16,184 nt of DNA, taken from contig URVR01000019.1 in the NCBI GenBank assembly GCA_900551355.1, positions 1 through 16,184 on the forward strand. Reading direction: 5' to 3'. The stretch is from an uncultured Eubacteriales bacterium. GTDB lineage: Bacteria; Bacillota; Clostridia; Oscillospirales; Oscillospiraceae. The notes under the pieces are model-generated. The model was not told where the DNA came from. It saw nothing but the letters and a program-made list of their open reading frames with translations, and did no database searches. This document shows positions 6,150-13,801 of the stretch, piece by piece; positions within the stretch are counted from its first letter, which is position 1, and every line of letters starts with the position of its first letter. Position numbers and translations under genes: made by a program.

Positions 6150-8519
6150 TTACACTTGGATCTGCTCCATGGTGAAGGCCTCCACCACGTCGCCTTCCTT
6201 GATGTCGTTGAATTTCTCGATGCTCAGGCCGCACTCATAGCCGGAGGGGACCTCCTTGACGGAGTCCTTGAAACGCTGGAGGGAGGCCAGCACGCCCTCG
6301 TGGACCACGATGCCGTCGCGGACCAGGCGCACCTGACAATCCTTGCGCTGGAGCTTGCCGTCCAGCACGTAGCAGCCGGCCACGGTGCCGACGCCGGAGA
6401 CCTTGTAGGTCTGGCGCACCTCGGCATGGCCCAGCAGCACCTCCCGGAACTTGGGGGCCAGCATACCCTTCATGGCGGCCTCGATCTCGTTGATGGCGTC
6501 GTAGATCACGCGGTACATCCGCATATCCACATTGGCACGGGCGGCGCTGTCGCGGGCAGCGGCGTCGGGACGGACGTTGAAGCCCACGATGATGGCCTGA
6601 GACGTAGAGGCCAGCATGACATCGGATTCGTTGATGGCGCCCACGCCGCCGTGGATGACGCGGACGCGGACCTCTTCGTTGCTCAGCTTCTCCAGAGAGG
6701 CCTTCACCGCCTCCACGCTGCCCTGTACGTCGGCCTTGACGATGAGGTTCAGGTTCTTCATCTCGCCGGCCTGGATCTGGCTGAACAGATCCTCCAGAGA
6801 CACCTTGGTGACAGGGGCGTTGGCCTTGGCCTTCTCCTCAGCCTTGCGCTGTTCCACCAGCTCGCGGGCCAGCTTCTCGTCGGCCACGGCGTTGAAGGTG
6901 GCGCCGGCGGAGGGCGCCTCGCTGAGGCCGGTGATCTCCACGGGGACGCTGGGGCCGGCATCGGTGATGCGCTGGCCCTTGTCGCTGACCATGGCGCGGA
7001 CGCGGCCCACAGAGGTGCCGGCAATGATGATGTCGCCCTGGTGCAGCGTGCCGTTCTGGACCAGCAGGGTGGCCACGGGGCCGCGGCCCTTGTCCAGACG
7101 GGCTTCGATGACCGTGCCCTGTGCGGCGCGGTTGGGATTGGCCTTCAGCTCGCCCACCTCGGCGGTGAGGGTCAGCATCTCCAGCAGGTTGTCGATGCCC
7201 ATGCCGGTCTTGGCAGAGATGGGGCACACGATGGTGTCGCCGCCCCACTCCTCGCACACCAGGCCGTACTCGGTGAGCTGCTGCTTGATGCGCTCGGGGT
7301 TGGCCTCGGGCTTATCCATCTTGTTGATGGCCACGATGATGGGGATGCCGGCGGCCTTGGCGTGGTTGATGGACTCCACGGTCTGGGGCATGATGCCGTC
7401 CTCGGCGGCCACCACCAGAATGGCGATGTCCGTTACCATGGCGCCGCGGGCGCGCATGGAGGTGAAGGCCTCGTGGCCGGGGGTGTCCAGGAACGTGATG
7501 GGCTTGCCGTGGATCTCCACCTGATAGGCGCCGATGTGCTGGGTGATGCCGCCAGCCTCGCCGGAGGCCACATGGGCGTTGCGGATATAGTCCAGCAGGC
7601 TGGTCTTGCCGTGGTCGACGTGGCCCATGACCACCACCACGGGGGCGCGGGGCACCAGCTCCTCGTCCTTGTCCTGGCGGTCATCGATGAGGCGGTCCTC
7701 AATGGTGACGACGACCTCCTTCTCCACCTTGCAGCCCAGCTCCTCGGCGATAATGGCGGCGGTGTCGAAGTCGATCATCTGGCTCAGGGAGGCCATGACG
7801 CCGTTCTTCATCAGGCACTTGACCACCTCTGCGCCGGTCTTTTTCATGCGGCTGGCCAGCTCGCCCACGGAGATCTCATCGGGGATCTGCACGGTGACGG
7901 GGGTCTTCTTGATGACCTCCAGACGCAGCTTGCGGAGACGGTCGGCCTCCTCCTGCTTGCGCTTGCTGCTGGCAAAGTTGTTGTCGCGGCGCTGCCGGTT
8001 GCTGCGGAATTTCTCCTTGCCTTGGGGTGCCTGCTGCTCCCGGCGGCCGCCGTGGCCGCGGGCATCCGCCATATCCTGCAGCTTCTCGTCGTACTTGTCC
8101 AGGTTCACGTTGGTGGCCTTGCGGGTATCCACCACCTGCTTCTGGGGTACGCGGGACATAGGCTGCTTCACCGGCTCGGCGGCCTTTTCGGGGGCCTTGC
8201 CGGCGGGCGCGGCGCTCTGGGCGGGCTTGCTGCCGCCCTGCTGGGGCGCGGCGGGCTTATTGGCCTGCGGGGCCGGGGCGGGCGCCGCCTTCTTCTCCGC
8301 GGGCTTGGCGCCCTCGGCGAAGATGACCGCGATATTGGAGACCGGGTTGTGTTGGGTCAGATACTCAAAGATGAGGCTGAGCTCCCGGTCCTCCAGTACC
8401 TGCATATGATTCTTGGGTGTTTCGGCGTACTTGGTCAGGATCTCCGTGATCTCCTTGGTGGAGACTCCGAAATCCTTGGCCACCTCATGCACTCTGTATT
8501 TGTTGACGATACTACCCAA
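6150..8519 (-). CDS. infB: Translation initiation factor IF-2
   Basis: A 789-residue GTPase that brings initiator fMet-tRNA to the 30S subunit and promotes 50S joining. An IF2-N domain is at the start (KYRVHEVAKDFGVS, 8-20). A low-complexity Ala/Pro/Lys/Gln linker follows at about 70-200, then a second IF2-N-like domain at about 205-265. The G domain has G1 GHVDHGKT (299-306), G3 DTPGHE (345-350) and G4 NKMD (399-402), with SAKTG for G5. Domains II to IV follow, including the C-terminal fMet-tRNA-binding domain, which contains the YECGLSIE motif. The start is TTG: GGAGGT is placed 8 bases before it and no ATG fits between. The linker is short compared with E. coli. Confidence 0.96.
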   Translation of the reverse strand: MGSIVNKYRVHEVAKDFGVSTKEITEILTKYAETPKNHMQVLEDRELSLIFEYLTQHNPVSNIAVIFAEGAKPAEKKAAPAPAPQANKPAAPQQGGSKPAQSAAPAGKAPEKAAEPVKQPMSRVPQKQVVDTRKATNVNLDKYDEKLQDMADARGHGGRREQQAPQGKEKFRSNRQRRDNNFASSKRKQEEADRLRKLRLEVIKKTPVTVQIPDEISVGELASRMKKTGAEVVKCLMKNGVMASLSQMIDFDTAAIIAEELGCKVEKEVVVTIEDRLIDDRQDKDEELVPRAPVVVVMGHVDHGKTSLLDYIRNAHVASGEAGGITQHIGAYQVEIHGKPITFLDTPGHEAFTSMRARGAMVTDIAILVVAAEDGIMPQTVESINHAKAAGIPIIVAINKMDKPEANPERIKQQLTEYGLVCEEWGGDTIVCPISAKTGMGIDNLLEMLTLTAEVGELKANPNRAAQGTVIEARLDKGRGPVATLLVQNGTLHQGDIIIAGTSVGRVRAMVSDKGQRITDAGPSVPVEITGLSEAPSAGATFNAVADEKLARELVEQRKAEEKAKANAPVTKVSLEDLFSQIQAGEMKNLNLIVKADVQGSVEAVKASLEKLSNEEVRVRVIHGGVGAINESDVMLASTSQAIIVGFNVRPDAAARDSAARANVDMRMYRVIYDAINEIEAAMKGMLAPKFREVLLGHAEVRQTYKVSGVGTVAGCYVLDGKLQRKDCQVRLVRDGIVVHEGVLASLQRFKDSVKEVPSGYECGLSIEKFNDIKEGDVVEAFTMEQIQV

Positions 8520-8527
8520 ATAAAGCC

Positions 8528-8533
8528 ACCTCC
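8528..8533 (-). promoter_or_regulatory. Ribosome binding site that fixes the TTG start of infB
   Basis: GGAGGT on the minus strand sits 8 bases upstream of the TTG at 8519, the ideal spacing. The next in-frame candidate would cut into the conserved IF2-N domain, so this site decides the start. Confidence 0.8.
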
Positions 8534-8579
8534 ATCTTAGTGATCGGCCTGCCCTGCGGCGGGCCGCGAAAGTTTTTCG

Positions 8580-9209
8580 TTATTGCTGCTTGCCTTTGCC
8601 GGAGGGCTTCCGGCTGCCCTTGCCCTTTTTCACCGGCAGGGAACCGGCGAACCGTCGATCAGGCGGCTCCGTCCGCCGCTTGGGACGCTCCGCCCTGCGC
8701 CTGTCGCTGTTGGGGCGTGAGGGCCGCTTTGCCGCCGGTCTCGCAGGCGGCGGCGCCGGTTCCGGCTCCGCGGGCTTTTCGGCGTGGACACGCTTTTTGC
8801 CCTGCCGCAGGTTCTTCTCGTGGCGGAGCTGCTCCTCCTTCCGCTCCCGCGCCCGTCTGGCCTTGACGGCCAGGGTGTCGGCAGCGTCCTGATAGGCGGC
8901 GTCCAGCACCGCCAGCTTCTGCACCAGCGACTGGGCAAAGCCGATGTCCGTTACGGCGCACATGGCCACGCTGGTACGGCCCAGACTGCGGCCCAGCGTA
9001 TCCTTCCCGGCAGGCAGCGTCACGCACAGCGTGCTGCCGGTGCGGGCAAAGGACTGGGCGCGCCGCACAGACGACGGCGCGGCGTCCTGCGCCACGAAGA
9101 TGACGCGGGCCTTTTTGGCCCGGGCGGCGGCGCCCACCGGCTCCTCGCCCACCTCCACGCGGCCCGCCTTCAGGGCCAGGCCCAGCATGGAGAGAATGTG
9201 TTCCGTCAT
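8580..9209 (-). CDS. L7Ae-family RNA-binding protein (YlxQ-like) with long basic C-terminal tail
   Basis: A 209-residue protein. Residues 1-100 match the L7Ae/YlxQ ribosomal-protein-like fold: MLGLALKAGRVEVGEE (8-23), then ARVIFVAQDAAPSS (34-47) and a C-terminal helix region. These proteins bind kink-turn RNA; the role of YlxQ in bacteria is not settled. Residues from about 110 to 209 are unlike a standard YlxQ of about 100 residues. There is a charged helical stretch (ARRARERKEEQLRHEKNLR), then Pro/Ala-rich and Arg/Lys-rich sequence ending in KKGKGSRKPSGKGK; this half is probably disordered and RNA-binding. The ATG at 9209 overlaps the ylxR stop (ATGA). The reading frame is open upstream but there it lies over ylxR. 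Confidence 0.88.
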   Translation of the reverse strand: MTEHILSMLGLALKAGRVEVGEEPVGAAARAKKARVIFVAQDAAPSSVRRAQSFARTGSTLCVTLPAGKDTLGRSLGRTSVAMCAVTDIGFAQSLVQKLAVLDAAYQDAADTLAVKARRARERKEEQLRHEKNLRQGKKRVHAEKPAEPEPAPPPARPAAKRPSRPNSDRRRAERPKRRTEPPDRRFAGSLPVKKGKGSRKPSGKGKQQ

Positions 9210-9478
9210 AGGCCGCCCTCCATCTGCGCTTCCAGCGCGTCGTAGACCTCCGGGGGAATGGACGTTTCGAAGGCGCGCTCCAGCGCCTTGCTTTTCCGGG
9301 CCTTTTTCAGGCAGGCCGGATCGGGGCACACATACGCGCCGCGTCCGGACTTTTTGCCGGTGGCGTCCAATAAGACCTCGCCCTCCGGGGTGCGGACGAT
9401 GCGCAGCAGCGCTTTTTTTTCCTTCATCTCGCGGCAGCCGACACACTGCCGCTGGGGTATTTTCCGGGGCTTCTGCAT
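9206..9478 (-). CDS. rnpM: YlxR-family protein (DUF448; RNase P modulator RnpM)
   Basis: A 90-residue small basic protein. The family signature is clear: PQRQCVGCREMKEKKALLRIVRTP at 8-31 (with the CxxC pair of Cys12 and Cys15) and GRGAYVCPDPACLKKA (45-60). In Bacillus subtilis the YlxR protein has been reported to bind RNase P RNA and modulate its activity, hence the name RnpM; this role is transferred by family. The ATG at 9478 has AAAGGAG 8 bases upstream. It sits between nusA and the L7Ae-type gene, its conserved place, and overlaps the latter by 4 bases. Confidence 0.94.
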   Translation of the reverse strand: MQKPRKIPQRQCVGCREMKEKKALLRIVRTPEGEVLLDATGKKSGRGAYVCPDPACLKKARKSKALERAFETSIPPEVYDALEAQMEGGL

Positions 9479-9498
9479 CTCTGCCGCTCCTTTCTGAC

Positions 9499-10557
9499 TT
9501 ACTCGCCGGTGTAGCTGGCGGGCTTGATGTCGATCTTGTAGCCGGTGAGGCGGGCGGCCAGGCGGGCGTTCTGCCCCTCCTTGCCGATGGCCAGGCTCAG
9601 CTGATCGTCGGGGACCACGACGCGGCAGCTCTTGCCCTCGGCAGCCAGCTGCACGCTGACCACGTCAGCGGGCGCCAGCGCGGCGGCGATGAACTCGGCG
9701 GGATCCTCGGAATACTTGATGATGTCGATCTTCTCACCCCGCAGCTCATCCACGATGGCGTTGACGCGCTGACCGCGGGGGCCGACGCAGGCACCGATGG
9801 GATCCACGTTCTCATCGTCGGACCAGACCGCCATCTTCGTGCGGTTGCCGGCCTCGCGGGCGATGGAGCGGATCTCCACCGTGCCGTCGTAGATCTCCGG
9901 TACCTCCAGCTCGAACAGGCGCTTGACAAGGCCGGGGTGGGTGCGGGAGATCAGCACCTGCGGGCCGCGGGTGGAGCGTCGCACCTCCACCAGGTACACC
10001 TTGACCATCTGGCCCTCCCGCAGCTCCTCGCCGGGTACCTGCTCGTTCATGGTCAGCACCGCCTCGGTGGACTCGGCGCCGGTGCCGATGCGCAGGCTCA
10101 CGTTGCCCGTGCGGGGGTCGATGCGGCTGACAGTGCCGGTGAGGATCTCGTGCTGCTTGCTGTTGAACTCGTCGTAGATCATGCCGTGCTCAGCCTCGCG
10201 CAGGCCCTGGATGATCACCTGCTTGCCGTTGCCGGCGGCGATACGGCCGAACTCCACGCTCTCCACGGGGATGTTGACGATGCCGCCCAGCTCGTTCTTG
10301 GCGGACAGCCGCTTGGCCTCCTCCAGCGAGATCTGGGAGGCGGGGTTCTCCACCTCCTCCACGATCTCCTTCTGGACGAACATCTTCAGGTCCTTCTTCT
10401 CCTCGTCCACGTCCACGATGACGTTCTCCACACCCTCGTGATCGCGCTTGTAGGCAGTAGTCAGCGCCTGGATGATCTTGCCCATCATAAAGCTCTGGGG
10501 AATGCCGCGTTCCTTTTCCAGCATGGCCAGCGCGGCGAAGATCTCATCACATTTCAT
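9499..10557 (-). CDS. nusA: Transcription termination/antitermination factor NusA
   Basis: A 352-residue RNA-polymerase-associated factor controlling pausing, termination and antitermination. An N-terminal RNAP-binding domain (about 1-130) is followed by an S1 domain (about 138-200, starting GTVSRIDPRTGNVSLRIG). Two KH domains follow, with VGPRGQRVNAIVDELRGEKID as KH1 core and AIGKEGQNARLAARLTG as KH2 core. It lacks the C-terminal acidic repeats of E. coli NusA, as is normal in Gram-positive bacteria. The ATG at 10557 is preceded by AAGGAG with a 7-base gap. It lies 35 bases after rimP. In B. subtilis NusA represses this same operon by termination in the leader; a candidate site is present here at 11092-11119. 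Confidence 0.97.
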   Translation of the reverse strand: MKCDEIFAALAMLEKERGIPQSFMMGKIIQALTTAYKRDHEGVENVIVDVDEEKKDLKMFVQKEIVEEVENPASQISLEEAKRLSAKNELGGIVNIPVESVEFGRIAAGNGKQVIIQGLREAEHGMIYDEFNSKQHEILTGTVSRIDPRTGNVSLRIGTGAESTEAVLTMNEQVPGEELREGQMVKVYLVEVRRSTRGPQVLISRTHPGLVKRLFELEVPEIYDGTVEIRSIAREAGNRTKMAVWSDDENVDPIGACVGPRGQRVNAIVDELRGEKIDIIKYSEDPAEFIAAALAPADVVSVQLAAEGKSCRVVVPDDQLSLAIGKEGQNARLAARLTGYKIDIKPASYTGE

Positions 10558-10592
10558 GTCGTTTCTCCTTCATTTATCGTCAGATCGTTGTG

Positions 10593-11051
10593 TCAGAATT
10601 CCACACGCAGGCGCACCAGTGCCACCTCGTTCTTCTCGAACCGCACCGGCTCCGCGCCGCCCATGTCCAGCAGCACCGCGCCGTCCTCATAGCCCGCCAG
10701 CCGGCCGGCGAACTCCTTGCGGCCGTCCCGGTTCTGGTAGGTCTTGACCAGCACGGGGCTGCCCATGAAGCGGGCAAAGTCGCCGGGGCGCTTGAGCTGC
10801 CGCTCCAGCCCGGCGGAGCCTACTTCAAACACGTAGCTGCTCTCGATGGGGTCGGCCTCGTCCAGCAGATCGCTGACCCGGCGGCTGATGGCCTCGCAGT
10901 CCAGAATGTCCACGCCGCCGTCCTTGTCCAGATACAGCCGCAGGTACCACTGGCCCGCCTCCCGCACATATTCCACGTCCCACAGCTGGCAGCCGTGCTC
11001 CTGCACCACCGGCTCCGCCAGCTCCCAGACGACGTCTGTGATCTTCTTCAT
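10593..11051 (-). CDS. rimP: Ribosome maturation factor RimP
   Basis: A 152-residue protein needed for 30S subunit maturation. The N-terminal domain has GCQLWDVEYVREAGQWYLRLYLDKDGGV (20-47) and DCEAISRRVSDLLDE. The conserved YVFEVGSAGLERQLK (72-86) follows, then the C-terminal SH3-like domain ending in VALVRLRVEF. The length fits the family. The ATG has AGGAGG 8 bases upstream. It is the first gene of the operon, with a leader of about 88 bases containing a hairpin plus U-tract. Confidence 0.95.
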   Translation of the reverse strand: MKKITDVVWELAEPVVQEHGCQLWDVEYVREAGQWYLRLYLDKDGGVDILDCEAISRRVSDLLDEADPIESSYVFEVGSAGLERQLKRPGDFARFMGSPVLVKTYQNRDGRKEFAGRLAGYEDGAVLLDMGGAEPVRFEKNEVALVRLRVEF

Positions 11052-11091
11052 GGGCGATTCCTCCTGATTTTAACAAATGCAAAATGCCCAA

Positions 11092-11119
11092 CAAAAAGAG
11101 CGGACATTGTTGCCCACTC
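11092..11119 (-). terminator. Leader attenuator upstream of rimP
   Basis: On the minus strand GAGTGGGC pairs with GTCCGCTC (8 bp, two G-U pairs) around a 6-base loop AACAAT, followed immediately by TTTTTGT. It lies about 20 bases after the predicted start of transcription and about 40 bases before the rimP ATG. This is a weak intrinsic terminator inside the leader of the operon that encodes NusA. In B. subtilis such a leader terminator depends on NusA; here that role is inferred. Confidence 0.7.
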
Positions 11120-11145
11120 CCAGTCAATACCTTACTTACATGCGT

Positions 11146-11174
11146 AGCATACCATAAAAATGGAAGCAACGCAA
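11146..11174 (-). promoter_or_regulatory. Sigma-A-type promoter of the rimP-nusA-infB operon
   Basis: TTGCGT (-35, 11169-11174), a 17-base spacer and TATGCT (-10, 11146-11151) with an extended TGG just before the -10. Transcription is predicted to start near 11139, giving a leader of about 88 bases. Confidence 0.75.
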
Positions 11175-11186
11175 GTATTTTTCCGC

Positions 11187-11215
11187 AAAAAGCCGGTCGA
11201 AACAGCGGTTTCGGC
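11187..11215 (-). terminator. Possible second terminator after the zinc operon
   Basis: On the minus strand GCCGAAAC and GTTT...CCGGC can fold with a 4-base bulge, followed by TTTTTG. It sits just after the strong znuB terminator and before the rimP promoter, so it could be a back-up terminator. The bulge makes it much weaker than its neighbour. Confidence 0.35.
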
Positions 11216-11216
11216 G

Positions 11217-11261
11217 AAAAAATCCCGGCAGAGCGGGGCAGAGATGCCCCGTTCCGCCGGG
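11217..11261 (-). terminator. Terminator of the zinc uptake operon
   Basis: Downstream of znuB on the minus strand, CCCGGCGGAACGGGGCA folds back on TGCCCCGCTCTGCCGGG. The stem is 17 pairs long with one G-U and one A-C mismatch, a TCTC loop, and then ATTTTTTC. It starts about 10 bases after the znuB stop and separates the operon from the rimP promoter. Confidence 0.9.
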
Positions 11262-11271
11262 AAGCACAGGC

Positions 11272-12090
11272 TCAGGCCCGCTTTTTCAGCTTTGCCAGCA
11301 GGCAGGCCAGCAGGAATACCGCCAGATCGGCCAGCACCACCGTGGCGCCCACCGGGGTGCTCCACAGGTAGGAGCCGGTGAGGCCGATGCAGAAGCACAC
11401 CACGCTGACAGCGCCGGCGCACAGCACCACGCCCCGGAAGCTGCGCAGCAGGCGCATGGCCGTCAGGGCGGGGAAAATGACAAGGCTGGAGATGAGCATG
11501 GCGCCCATGAGCCGCATGCCCAGCACGATGGTCAGGGCCGTCAGCACCGACAGGACGGTGTTGTAAAGGCCCACCTTCACGCCGGTGGCGCGGGAGAAGC
11601 TCTCGTCGAAGGTGATGGCGAACAGCCGGTGGTAAAACAGCACATACAGGGCCAGCACCGCAATGGAGACACCCACGGACAGGGCCACGTCCGCCCGGTC
11701 CAGCGCCAGGATGGAGCCGAACATGAAGCTGTCCACGTCGGTGGTCATGCCGGTGGTGAGGCTGGTGACCACCACGCCGGCGGCCAGCGACGAGGCGCTG
11801 ACCACGGCGATGGCCGCGTCCGCGCCCATGCGGCTTTTCTCCGTCATCCGCAGCAGGCCCAGCGCCGCCAGCACCACCACGGGGATGGACACCGGCAGCG
11901 GCGCCCAGCCGCAGGCCAGCGCGATGCTCAGGGCGCCGAAGGAGACGTGGCTCAGGCCATCGCCGATCATGGAATAGCGCTTGAGCACCAGGGGCACACC
12001 CAGCAGTGCCGCGCACAGGGCAATGAGGATGCCCACCACGAAGGCCCGCAGGATAAAGGGATAGGTGAACATATCGAGAAGCAGGCTCAT
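11272..12090 (-). CDS. znuB: Zinc/manganese ABC transporter permease (ZnuB-like, ABC-3 family)
   Basis: A 272-residue membrane permease of the ABC-3 family for metal uptake. It has about seven to eight hydrophobic helices. Family blocks are visible: LLGVPLVLKRYSMIGDGLSHVSFGALS (29-55), the central GADAAIAVVSASSLAAGVV and the FGSIL loop. Toward the C-terminus are RLMGAMLISSLVIFPALTAMRL and a final YLWSTPVGATVVLADLAVFLLA, and the protein ends in KLKKRA. The ATG overlaps the znuC stop (ATGA). Zinc rather than manganese or iron is suggested by the Fur-family regulator gene and the His-rich binding protein next to it. Confidence 0.92.
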   Translation of the reverse strand: MSLLLDMFTYPFILRAFVVGILIALCAALLGVPLVLKRYSMIGDGLSHVSFGALSIALACGWAPLPVSIPVVVLAALGLLRMTEKSRMGADAAIAVVSASSLAAGVVVTSLTTGMTTDVDSFMFGSILALDRADVALSVGVSIAVLALYVLFYHRLFAITFDESFSRATGVKVGLYNTVLSVLTALTIVLGMRLMGAMLISSLVIFPALTAMRLLRSFRGVVLCAGAVSVVCFCIGLTGSYLWSTPVGATVVLADLAVFLLACLLAKLKKRA

Positions 12091-12812
12091 ATCCCGTCAC
12101 CTCCGAACCGCTTGCCATAGGGCGAAGCCAGATACGCCGCCGTGTCTCCGTAGAACCAGCTGCCGTGTCCCGCGTGGAGAATGGCGGTGGCGTAGGGCAG
12201 GGCGCTGTGCAGATCGTGGGTCACCATGATGATGGCGATGCCCTCCGTTTTGTTGAGGTAGTCCAGCGTGCGGTACAGATCCTGGGCGGCGGCGGGGTCC
12301 AGCCCCGTCACCGGCTCGTCCAGCACCAGAAGCTCCCCGGCGGCGCACAGCGCCCGGGCCAGCAGTACCCGCTGCTGCTGACCGCCGGACAGCTCCCGGT
12401 AGCAGCGGTCCTTCAGCTCCAGAATGCCCAGCTTGCCCATGTGCATCAGCGCCGTGGACTTCTCCTGCGGCGTGTAGAAGAAGCGGCCCCGCTTGCCGCT
12501 GAGGAAGCCGCTGCGCACCACCTCCGTCACCGTGGCGGGGAAGTCCTTCTGCGCCCGGGTCTGCTGGGGCAGGTAGCCGATGGCCCCGGCCCGGAGAGAA
12601 TCGTCCAGCACGATGTCGCCCTTCATGGGGCGCAGGAGGCCCAGCAGGCTTTTCAGCAGCGTGGACTTGCCGGAGCCGTTCTCACCCACGATGCACAGGT
12701 AGTCGCCGCTGCGCACCTGAAAGGTCAGACCCTCCCAGATGGCCTTGCCCTCGTAGCCCAGGGACACATTGCGGCAGTCCAGCAGTATTTTTTTTTCCGT
12801 CGTCTGTTCCAT
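12087..12812 (-). CDS. znuC: Zinc ABC transporter ATP-binding protein ZnuC
   Basis: A 241-residue ATPase driving ZnuB. It has Walker A GENGSGKST (43-51), Q-loop LPQQ (81-84), signature LSGGQQQR (141-148), Walker B LLVLDEP (161-167) followed by VTGLDP, and the H-loop His in MVTHD (196-200). The Q-loop context GYLPQQ is typical of metal (ZnuC/MntB-type) ATPases. It overlaps znuA upstream and znuB downstream by 4 bases each. Confidence 0.94.
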   Translation of the reverse strand: MEQTTEKKILLDCRNVSLGYEGKAIWEGLTFQVRSGDYLCIVGENGSGKSTLLKSLLGLLRPMKGDIVLDDSLRAGAIGYLPQQTRAQKDFPATVTEVVRSGFLSGKRGRFFYTPQEKSTALMHMGKLGILELKDRCYRELSGGQQQRVLLARALCAAGELLVLDEPVTGLDPAAAQDLYRTLDYLNKTEGIAIIMVTHDLHSALPYATAILHAGHGSWFYGDTAAYLASPYGKRFGGDGI

Positions 12813-13801
12813 CAGGACAACCCCTCTCTCAAAGCGTCCGCGTTGGCCTCCATCAGCTGGAGGTAGGTGACGCCGCTGTCAAATTCGGCGCGGCTCACCG
12901 TCTGGCAGGAGTGGAACGTCCGCACCTGCGCGCCGGTGGTCTCCGCGATGGCCTCCGCCACCTTCCGGCTGCTGAGCTCGATGGTGTACACCACCGGGAT
13001 GTGCTGCTCCCGCACCAGGTCGATGAGGTATTTCAGCGTGGCCAGCGACGGCTCCGTGTCCCCGGCGCAGCCGTGGAACGCAGCGCGGTAGTCCAGCCCG
13101 TACTCCCGGCAGAAGTACAGCAGCGGGAAGCGGTCGCCGAACACCAGCAGCTTCCGGGAGGCGCCGCTGACGATGCCGCGGAACGTCTCGTCCAGCGCCG
13201 TCAGCTCCGCCAGATAGTCGGTGAGCCGGGTGCGGAAGTCCTCGGCGTGGGCGGGATCAGCTTCACACAGAGCCTCCGCAATGGCACGGCACAGGGTCAT
13301 GGCTGTCACCGGCGACGTCCAGATATGCTCGTCGTAGGCGGCGTCCTCATCCTCCGCTTCGTGGTCATGGTCATGGTCGTCGTGGTCATGGTCGTGGTCG
13401 TGGTCGTGGCCGGAGGCGCCCTGCATACCCTCGGCGTACTCCTCCTCGTACAGCTCCGCGGCGTCCATCATGGACAGGACGCAGGGGATGTTCTCCCCGG
13501 CGGCGTCCAGAATGTCGGACACCCACTGCTCGCTCTCGCCGCCGTTGTAGATGAACACGTCCGCCTCGCTGATGCGGATCACGTCCCGGGGCGTAGGCTC
13601 GAAGCTGTGGGTCTCCCGCCCGGCGGGCACCAGCAGCGTCACGTCCACCGCGTCGCCGCCGATCTGCCGGACGAAGTCGTAGTAGGGGAACAGGGTGCAG
13701 ACCACCCGAAGCCGGCCGTTCTCCCGGGGCGGCTCGCGGCCGCAGGCGGTCAGGGACGCCGCCAGCACCAGCGCCAGCAGGCCCGTCAGCAGCCGCCTCA
13801 T
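12812..13801 (-). CDS. znuA: Zinc-binding lipoprotein ZnuA (cluster A-I substrate-binding protein)
   Basis: A 329-residue extracytoplasmic metal-binding protein. A lipoprotein signal (MRRLLTGLLALVLAASLTAC) ends in lipobox LTAC with Cys20 as the lipidation site. Ligand motifs visible are HSFEPTPRD (His65) and DEHIWTSP (His159). Between them lies a His/Asp-rich loop (132-148, alternating HD), typical of zinc-specific members. The third usual His (HDAF in classical ZnuA) is absent; the position reads FGDRF (221-225), followed by AFHGCAGDTE. The start was set at 13801, where the signal peptide begins and the ATG overlaps the regulator's stop; the frame is open upstream without homology. Confidence 0.92.
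   Translation of the reverse strand: MRRLLTGLLALVLAASLTACGREPPRENGRLRVVCTLFPYYDFVRQIGGDAVDVTLLVPAGRETHSFEPTPRDVIRISEADVFIYNGGESEQWVSDILDAAGENIPCVLSMMDAAELYEEEYAEGMQGASGHDHDHDHDHDDHDHDHEAEDEDAAYDEHIWTSPVTAMTLCRAIAEALCEADPAHAEDFRTRLTDYLAELTALDETFRGIVSGASRKLLVFGDRFPLLYFCREYGLDYRAAFHGCAGDTEPSLATLKYLIDLVREQHIPVVYTIELSSRKVAEAIAETTGAQVRTFHSCQTVSRAEFDSGVTYLQLMEANADALREGLS
13361..13410 (-). repeat. GTCATG/GTCGTG hexamer repeat encoding the His-Asp loop of ZnuA
   Basis: On the plus strand, eight near-identical hexamers (GGTCAT or GGTCGT type, one interrupted) run in tandem. On the coding strand they read as alternating His and Asp codons. Such a tract can change length by slippage in steps of two residues. 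Confidence 0.75.

Noticed and set aside
6123..8540. An 805-codon open frame on the plus strand opposite infB
   Set aside because: It is His/Gly/Leu/Ala-rich with no family motifs and mirrors the highly conserved infB. Long antisense frames are expected in GC-rich genes, and it has no convincing ribosome binding site.
8540..8575. GC hairpin with a T-run between infB and the YlxQ-like gene as a terminator
   Set aside because: The T-run follows only on the plus strand and not directly after the stem; nothing is transcribed from the plus strand there.
13361..13410. Hexamer repeats as a regulatory or CRISPR-like array
   Set aside because: They are codon repeats for the His-Asp loop inside znuA, with no spacers.
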